DNA of 28,069 nucleotides from JBFKMV01 sp041629655 (GTDB lineage: Bacteria; Acidobacteriota; Polarisedimenticolia; Polarisedimenticolales; Polarisedimenticolaceae). The DNA lies in contig JBFKMV010000049.1 in assembly GCA_041629655.1 (NCBI GenBank), positions 1 through 28,069 on the forward strand, in the 5' to 3' direction. The translations under genes were made by a program, and so were the position numbers. Positions 23,590 to 28,069 of this stretch are shown here, piece by piece. Under the pieces are notes generated by a model. The model had not been told where the DNA came from. It searched no databases and saw nothing but the letters and a program-made list of their open reading frames with translations. Numbering within the stretch: the stretch's first letter is position 1; each line of letters begins with the position of its first letter.

Positions 23590-23955
23590 TCAGTCCTCGG
23601 GGTCCGCCGTGAGGTGATGCTCCAGACGCTCGCGCAGATCGTCCCCGAGCCCGGTGAACAGCAGCGCCAGCTCCCAGCGCTCGTCCTCGGGGGCCTCGGG
23701 CCGCTCGACCCGTCGGACCACCGTCGCCCCGACCGTGAGCTCCTCGCTGCCGGACGTCAGCGCCGGCAGCAGCAGCCGCACCTCGAGCCGGGTCATCGGC
23801 GCGTGGCCGACCGCCGAAACGCAGAACAGGCCGCCCATCGAGAGGTTCCGGGCCTGCATCCGCGCCGCCGGGCCGCCGTCCGCCGGCCGGGCCTCGACCT
23901 CGAACCGCACAGGGTGCCGTTCGTGCGCGCGTCGCTCCGAGCTGTCCTGGCTCAC
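23590..23955 (-). CDS. PilZ-domain protein, likely c-di-GMP receptor
   Basis: A 121-residue single-domain PilZ protein. Both ligand motifs are present: R-x-x-x-R (Arg9 and Arg13 in R-R-A-H-E-R-H-P) and N-x-S-x-x-G (Asn37, Ser39 and Gly42 in N-L-S-M-G-G). This predicts real cyclic-di-GMP binding, unlike the ligand-free PilZ of type IV pilus assembly. The GTG start at 23955 has AGGAGG 5 bases upstream. It lies 27 bases after the glycosyltransferase gene and 56 bases before the pilin genes. It may connect c-di-GMP levels to pilus output or surface polysaccharide; this role is inferred from position. It is soluble and should act in the cytoplasm. Confidence 0.92.
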   Translation of the reverse strand: MSQDSSERRAHERHPVRFEVEARPADGGPAARMQARNLSMGGLFCVSAVGHAPMTRLEVRLLLPALTSGSEELTVGATVVRRVERPEAPEDERWELALLFTGLGDDLRERLEHHLTADPED

Positions 23956-23960
23956 GGGGT

Positions 23961-23966
23961 CCTCCT
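23961..23966 (-). promoter_or_regulatory. ribosome binding site of the PilZ gene
   Basis: AGGAGG on the minus strand, 5 bases before the GTG at 23953-23955. It is a full consensus match and supports the GTG as the true start. Confidence 0.65.
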
Positions 23967-23982
23967 GCCGCGGTGGGCCATC

Positions 23983-25314
23983 CTATCCCGAAACACCGCC
24001 CGACGTACACGCGTCGGCGACGCCGGCGTACACCTCCAGCATCGCCCGTGCTTCCGCCTCGTCGCTGAAGCGCTCGCGCACGCGCCGCTGGCCGTGGCGT
24101 CCCAGCTCGCCGCGCCGCCCCGGATCGTCCCGCAGCTCCAGCAACCCCGTCGCCAGCGCGTCGGCCGACTCGGGCTCCACCAGCACGCCGCCGCCGGTGG
24201 CCTCGATCAGCTCGGGGAACGCGCCGTGGGACGGGACGACCACCGGCACCGCGTTGGCCAGCGCCTCCAGCACGAACAGCCCCTTCGGCTCGCGGTAGAT
24301 CGTCGGCACGCTCAGCACGTGCAGCGACTGCAGCAGCGCGATCTTCCCGGCGCGGTCCACCTCGCCGAGGAACTCGACCGCGCCGTCGAGCCCCCAGCCC
24401 CGCACCTGCCGCCTGATCTCCTCGACGTAGGGCTCGTCGCGCGGGCCGAGATAGCCGGCGACGCGCAGCCGCAGCGCGCCGGGCTCGCTGGCCTCGGCCA
24501 GGCGCCGGAACGCCTCGACCAGCAGGTGCAGGCCCTTCTCCGGGCACTGCCGCGCCATGTAGCCGATCGTGAACGGTGCGTCGTCGGCGGGCGGCGGGGC
24601 CGCGCCGTGCCCGTCCAGGTTCAGGCCCAGCCGCACCAGGTGCAGCCGCCCCGGCGGCAGGCGCAGGTACTCCGTCATCGCGCGGCCGTAGTAGTCGCTG
24701 TTCACCACCAGGCCGTCGGCGTCGCGCACGCGCTCGATCAGCTTGTCGTGGACGCGGCGCCGGAACGGCTCGGCCAGCGATTCGAGGAACAGGTCCTCGC
24801 CCTGCAGCGAGCACAGCACCGGCACCCCCAACCGCTGCTTGATCCGGCGCGCCAGGCCGACCAGCATCGAGTTGGTGATGTGGACGATGTCGGGCCTGAA
24901 GTCGGTCTCGAGCCACGCCACCAGCTTCTCCAGCTCCTTGCGCTGCCGGCCCTGCTCGCCCTCCAGGACCGACAACGTCAGGTCGCCCAGCTCCGCGGGA
25001 TCGATCGTCGAGCCGCGGCGGGCGATCCAGGACAGCAGCCGCGGCCCGTTGAGCAACCGGTCGACGAGCCACGGCGTGTGCCGGAACAGCGCCGACTTCT
25101 GCTCCAGGTACACGTTGACCGCGCCGTAGAACACCTGGTCGATGCTGCCGTCGGTCTCGTCGGTACGGATCGGGGTGTAGGTCGGGATCAACGCGACGTC
25201 GTGGCCGCGCCGGCGCAGCGCGCGCGCCAGCGTGTTGTCGTGGAGGCAGCTCCCGCAGTACATCCCGCCCGCGCCGGCCGTGATGTACGCGATGCGTAGC
25301 GGGGTCTCGCTCAT
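23983..25314 (-). CDS. GT4-family glycosyltransferase (GT-B fold)
   Basis: A 443-residue retaining glycosyltransferase. The N-terminal Rossmann domain starts with the glycine-rich loop T-A-G-A-G-G-M-Y-C-G-S-C-L-H-D-N (about 12-27) and includes Y-T-P-I-R-T-D-E-T-D and D-I-V-H-I-T-N-S. The C-terminal donor domain (about 245-425) has C-P-E-K-G-L-H-L-L-V-E-A-F, then E-P-K-G-L-F-V-L-E, the E-x7-E motif that holds the nucleotide-sugar, and the loop S-H-G-A-F-P-E-L-I. I have seen near-identical openings in Planctomycetota and relatives. The acceptor is unknown; surface polysaccharide or glycoconjugate synthesis is likely. The ATG at 25314 follows TAGAAT by 6 bases and has no ribosome binding site. 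It is the first gene of the run that goes on to PilZ and the pilins. Confidence 0.93.
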   Translation of the reverse strand: MSETPLRIAYITAGAGGMYCGSCLHDNTLARALRRRGHDVALIPTYTPIRTDETDGSIDQVFYGAVNVYLEQKSALFRHTPWLVDRLLNGPRLLSWIARRGSTIDPAELGDLTLSVLEGEQGRQRKELEKLVAWLETDFRPDIVHITNSMLVGLARRIKQRLGVPVLCSLQGEDLFLESLAEPFRRRVHDKLIERVRDADGLVVNSDYYGRAMTEYLRLPPGRLHLVRLGLNLDGHGAAPPPADDAPFTIGYMARQCPEKGLHLLVEAFRRLAEASEPGALRLRVAGYLGPRDEPYVEEIRRQVRGWGLDGAVEFLGEVDRAGKIALLQSLHVLSVPTIYREPKGLFVLEALANAVPVVVPSHGAFPELIEATGGGVLVEPESADALATGLLELRDDPGRRGELGRHGQRRVRERFSDEAEARAMLEVYAGVADACTSGGVSG

Positions 25315-25320
25315 GCGCGC

Positions 25321-25326
25321 ATTCTA
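25321..25326 (-). promoter_or_regulatory. -10 element, leaderless start of the glycosyltransferase gene
   Basis: TAGAAT (five of six bases of TATAAT) ends 6 bases before the ATG at 25314, which has no Shine-Dalgarno sequence. It lies in the 23-base gap after the symporter gene, and any -35 would fall inside that gene's last codons; none is convincing. Confidence 0.5.
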
Positions 25327-25337
25327 GGCGGTCCGGC

Positions 25338-26795
25338 TCAGGAGAAGAAGCGGGCCAGCACCTCGCGGCGGGGCGGCCGCGTCACCAGCGAGACGAGGAC
25401 CAGCGTCGCGCTGGAGACGGCCAGCATCACCGCCACCGGCATCAACCCGGTGCCGCCGACGGTGTAGCCGGGGTCGTTCCAGCCCCGCGCCACGAAGTAG
25501 ACCCACAGCACGATCACGCTCACGACCGCGGCCAGCGCCCCGTGGCGCGTGCTGCGGCGCCAGAACAGCGCGGCCAGCGCCAGCGGCAGCAGGGCCGCGA
25601 AGCCGCTGAACGACCACACGCCGAGCCGGAACAGGCTGCGACTGGCCACCAGCGACAACAGCCACGTGAGCAGCAGGATCCCGCTCACGAACACCCGGCC
25701 GGCGATCACCTGGCCGCGCTCGCTCATCCGGTCCCGGTAGCCGAAACGGCGCACCACGTCCTGGGTGAACATCGTCCCCAGCGACAGCACCTGCGAGTCG
25801 AGGCTGGACATGATCGCGGCGAACACGCCGGCGGCGAGGAATCCCGCCAGCACTTCCGGGGCGTGCCGGTCGATCATCAGGATCAGGATCGAGTTCGAGG
25901 CGGGCCCCTCGAGCCCCGGGACGTCGACGCCTCCCAGCACCCCCAGCAGCACGCTGGGCACCCAGACCACGGCGATGCACAGCGGGTAGCCGATCATCGA
26001 GAGCCGGAAGGCGCGCGCCCGCCGCGCGGTCAGCCAGTGCATGAAGATGTGCGGGAACATCCCCACCGACAGCGGGATCAGCGTGTAGCTCAGCATCTGC
26101 AGCGGCCGGATGCGGTCGCCGCGGACCAACAGGTCCGGCCGCGTTTCGGCCACCCGCTCCATCGCCGGCCCGAGCCCGCCCAGCTGGCGCACGATCCACA
26201 AGAAGGTCGCCGCCCCGAGCAGCATGAACAGCAGGGTCTGGAAGGTGTTGGCCCAGGCGGTGCCGCGCAGGCCGCCGTAGGTCACGTAGCCCATCACCAC
26301 CAGGCAGACCGCGAGGCTGCCCGCCCATTCCGGCACGGTGCCGCCGGTGATCTCGTTCAGCGTGATCCCGCTGCCCATCACGCCGATCAGCAGGTACGGG
26401 ATCAACAGCACGACCAGCACCAGGAACAGCACCAGCCCCAGCACTCCCGAGTCCCAGCGCTCGCGGAAGTACTGCACCTGGGTCAGGTAGCCGTGGCGCT
26501 TGCCGACCGCCCACAGCCGGACACCGACGAACCAGAACACCACCGGCGCGACCAGCGCCGACGACGAGGCCATCAGCGCGAACACGCCGATCCCCGAGCG
26601 GTAGGCCTCACCCGAGGCTCCGAGCAGCGAAAAGGCCGTCATGTGCGTCCCGAACAGGGACATCAGCAGCATGAACGGACCGATCGTGCGGGTGGCCAGG
26701 AAGTAGTCCTCGCCGGTGCCCCGGAACAGCCGGTGGCTCAGCGAGCCGATCGCCAGCACCAGCACGAGGTAGGCGACGATGATCGCCAGGGTCAA
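25338..26795 (-). CDS. sodium:solute symporter (SSS family)
   Basis: A 485-residue transporter with about 13 predicted membrane helices. The family signature lies near residue 165: G-G-L-R-G-T-A-W-A-N-T-F-Q-T. Other landmarks are the early G-E-D-Y-F-L-A-T-R-T-I-G and M-S-S-L-D-S-Q-V-L-S-L-G-T-M-F in the region that binds Na+ in relatives. The substrate (sugar, amino acid, carboxylate) cannot be told from sequence. I place the start at the TTG at 26795. It overlaps the stop of the DUF3311 gene by four bases (TTGA), has GAGGA a few bases upstream, and gives a normal length; no ATG lies before the first helix. Genes for small DUF3311 proteins often precede such symporters and may be accessory subunits. 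Confidence 0.9.
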   Translation of the reverse strand: MTLAIIVAYLVLVLAIGSLSHRLFRGTGEDYFLATRTIGPFMLLMSLFGTHMTAFSLLGASGEAYRSGIGVFALMASSSALVAPVVFWFVGVRLWAVGKRHGYLTQVQYFRERWDSGVLGLVLFLVLVVLLIPYLLIGVMGSGITLNEITGGTVPEWAGSLAVCLVVMGYVTYGGLRGTAWANTFQTLLFMLLGAATFLWIVRQLGGLGPAMERVAETRPDLLVRGDRIRPLQMLSYTLIPLSVGMFPHIFMHWLTARRARAFRLSMIGYPLCIAVVWVPSVLLGVLGGVDVPGLEGPASNSILILMIDRHAPEVLAGFLAAGVFAAIMSSLDSQVLSLGTMFTQDVVRRFGYRDRMSERGQVIAGRVFVSGILLLTWLLSLVASRSLFRLGVWSFSGFAALLPLALAALFWRRSTRHGALAAVVSVIVLWVYFVARGWNDPGYTVGGTGLMPVAVMLAVSSATLVLVSLVTRPPRREVLARFFS

Positions 26796-27013
26796 CGGTC
26801 CTCGGTCTCCCGCTCCAGCTCGGCCGGCCACGCGAAGCGCGACAGCGCGGCCATCAACCCCGCCACGGCGAAGCAGAACAGCACGTGGTACAGCAGGCCG
26901 ACCGGCAGACCGGCGATCAGCCGCGGGTCGTCCCACAGCCACAGGTCGTTGTGCAGCAGGTACGCCACGACCAGCCCGGCGTAGAGCATCCCGCGCAGCC
27001 CGCGTCCGCTCAC
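26792..27013 (-). CDS. DUF3311-family small membrane protein
   Basis: A 73-residue protein with two predicted helices (about 8-22 and 38-59) joined by a polar turn (H-N-D-L-W-L-W-D-D-P) and ending in F-A-W-P-A-E-L-E. The P-V-G-L-L-Y-H segment before helix 2 and the W-P ending match DUF3311. It has no known biochemical role, but genes of this family are regularly found just before sodium:solute symporters, as here. Both ends overlap neighbours by four bases: GTGA with the oxidoreductase gene and TTGA with the symporter gene. These overlaps fix the GTG start at 27013, and the three genes are evidently translated together. Confidence 0.85.
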   Translation of the reverse strand: MSGRGLRGMLYAGLVVAYLLHNDLWLWDDPRLIAGLPVGLLYHVLFCFAVAGLMAALSRFAWPAELERETEDR

Positions 27014-28069
27014 TGCGGCTCCCCGATGCCTTCCAGCGTGCGCGGCTCGGGCAGCGCGATCGTCTGCTGCATCGACTCGAACAGGCCGTCGGTGGAGGCC
27101 CGGAACACGTTGCCGATCAACAGGTGCACCAGCGGCTCGCGGCACTCGGGGTGCCGCTTGAGGAACTCGCCGAAGTGGAACGACTCGTCGTAGTAGGCGT
27201 AAACCAGCCGCCGCATCGCCTCCATCCCGGCCACGTAACGCTCGCCGTGCTTGCCGAGCTGCCGGGCCGAGAGGTCGCCGGTGGCGAGGCCCTCCAGGAT
27301 CGAGTCCGCGGCGAACTCGCCCGAGGTCAGGGCGAAGAACACGCCGGTGGAGTAGATCGGGTCCAGAAAGCCGAACGCGTCACCGGCCATCACCCAGCCG
27401 TCCCCGGCAATCCGCCGCGAGAGGTACGAGAAGTCGCGGATGACTTCCACCTCGCCGGCCTGCTGCGCCTCGCGCAGCCGCTCGCCCAGCGCCGGGCACT
27501 CCTGGAGCTCCTCGTCGAACACCGCCTGCGGGCCGCCCTCACGGCCCTGCAGCAGGTGCTCCACGGGCCCGACGACGCCGACGCTGGTCAGCTCGCCGGG
27601 CAGCGGGATGAACCAGAACCAGGCGCGCTTGCCGCGGGTCCAGTAGATCAGCGTCGCCCCGGCGTCGCGGCCGCCGTCGCGCCGGGCCCCGCGAAACCGC
27701 GTGTAGAACGAGCAGTGGCGCAGCTTGGGATCGGTGAGCTTGAGCCCCAGCTTGCGCGACAGCATCGCGCTCTGGCCCGTGGCGTCGACGACCACCCGCG
27801 CGGCGATCTCGGCCGGGCTGCCGTCGGGCAGCTCGGCGCGGACCCCGCGGGCCCGCCCGCCGTCGAACAGCACGTCCCGGACGTTGACGCCCTCTGCGAC
27901 CTCGACGCCCTGGTCGCGGGCGTGGTCCAGCAGCATCCGGTCGAACTCCAGACGGTCGACCTGCCAGGTTTGCGATGATTCGTGGGGATCGAACTCGTCG
28001 AAGTAGAACGGCTGCCCGGTGCGCCCGCTGTCGGTGAAGAACTGCACGCTCAGCTTCTCGGGGAAGCGG
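27010..28069 (-). CDS. FAD-dependent oxidoreductase (halogenase/geranylgeranyl reductase-like), truncated by the window
   Basis: The last 352 or so residues of a flavoprotein; the N-terminus, with the expected FAD-binding G-x-G-x-x-G, lies beyond the window. Visible parts are the R-L-E-F-D-R-M-L-L-D-H-A segment, V-V-V-D-A-T-G-Q-S-A (the ATG motif of the PHBH fold) and G-D-A-F-G-F-L-D-P-I-Y-S-T-G-V, the conserved GD motif that contacts the flavin ribityl chain. This places it among single-component FAD oxidoreductases: the geranylgeranyl reductase, tryptophan halogenase and monooxygenase superfamily. A halogenase call would need the W-x-W-x-I-P motif. W-F-W-F-I-P-L is present at about 120 residues into the fragment, close to this motif, but members that do not halogenate also have similar segments. 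It overlaps the DUF3311 gene by four bases, so it shares an operon with the symporter. Confidence 0.85.
   Translation of the reverse strand, partial: RFPEKLSVQFFTDSGRTGQPFYFDEFDPHESSQTWQVDRLEFDRMLLDHARDQGVEVAEGVNVRDVLFDGGRARGVRAELPDGSPAEIAARVVVDATGQSAMLSRKLGLKLTDPKLRHCSFYTRFRGARRDGGRDAGATLIYWTRGKRAWFWFIPLPGELTSVGVVGPVEHLLQGREGGPQAVFDEELQECPALGERLREAQQAGEVEVIRDFSYLSRRIAGDGWVMAGDAFGFLDPIYSTGVFFALTSGEFAADSILEGLATGDLSARQLGKHGERYVAGMEAMRRLVYAYYDESFHFGEFLKRHPECREPLVHLLIGNVFRASTDGLFESMQQTIALPEPRTLEGIGEPQ

Noticed and set aside
1..28069. CRISPR array, tRNA, insertion sequence, prophage or defence island
   Set aside because: I found no regularly spaced repeats, no tRNA cloverleaf, no transposase or integrase and no shift in base composition anywhere in the window.

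Overview
The window is about 28 kb of very GC-rich, gene-dense bacterial chromosome. It holds 22 intact or window-truncated protein genes and one broken gene. All but two genes lie on the minus strand. The envelope is that of a diderm: three periplasmic adaptors, two of them with lipoprotein-type leaders, export permeases with large periplasmic domains, and type IV pilin-like proteins. Several families resemble Planctomycetota or neighbouring high-GC lineages (Myxococcota, Acidobacteriota, Eisenbacteria-like): PQQ-like propellers opening with W-P-S-F-R-G or S-Q-F-L-G-P, a GT4 enzyme with a G-A-G-G-M-Y-C-G-S-C start, and a DUF3311/symporter pair. This placement is inference; there is no rRNA or other marker gene. 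I saw no tRNA, rRNA, CRISPR array, insertion sequence or phage gene, and no gene-free stretch reaches 300 bases.

Layout, left to right. (1) 12-599: a secreted DUF4410-like protein. (2) 712-6670, read right to left: an operon of three consecutive HlyD/RND-type adaptors, a MacB-type permease with no ATPase beside it, and an SGNH hydrolase relic that has lost its nucleophile block. (3) 6792-8180: a secreted PQQ-like propeller. (4) 8228-9466: an MgtC/DUF4010 membrane protein. (5) 9516-15475, read right to left: thioesterase, ABC ATPase, 10-TM FtsX permease, membrane-anchored PQQ-like propeller. This resembles E. coli YbbA-YbbP beside the thioesterase TesA. (6) 15554-15961, plus strand: a small four-helix membrane protein. 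(7) 15969-18052: a flotillin with its NfeD/YqiJ-like partner. (8) 18131-18943, plus strand: an ankyrin-repeat protein. (9) 18919-25314, read right to left: GT4 glycosyltransferase, PilZ protein, four type IV minor-pilin-like proteins (FimT/GspH, PilV, PilW, PilX types) and an unrecognised single-TM protein. (10) 25338-28069, read right to left: an FAD-dependent oxidoreductase cut by the window edge, DUF3311, and a sodium:solute symporter.

Within operons, genes are coupled by 4-base start/stop overlaps (ATGA, GTGA or TTGA, seven cases) and several have good Shine-Dalgarno sites. Several first-in-operon genes instead have a TANNNT hexamer 6-9 bases before the start codon and no Shine-Dalgarno, which suggests leaderless transcripts. 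One textbook promoter (TTGACA-N18-TAGCGT) precedes the NfeD/flotillin pair. The main theme is envelope biology: export, surface pili, membrane domains and periplasmic scaffolds. The points most worth following are the triple-adaptor export operon, the YbbAP-like operon with a hotdog thioesterase, and the PilW-like protein carrying an EF-hand-type calcium loop.
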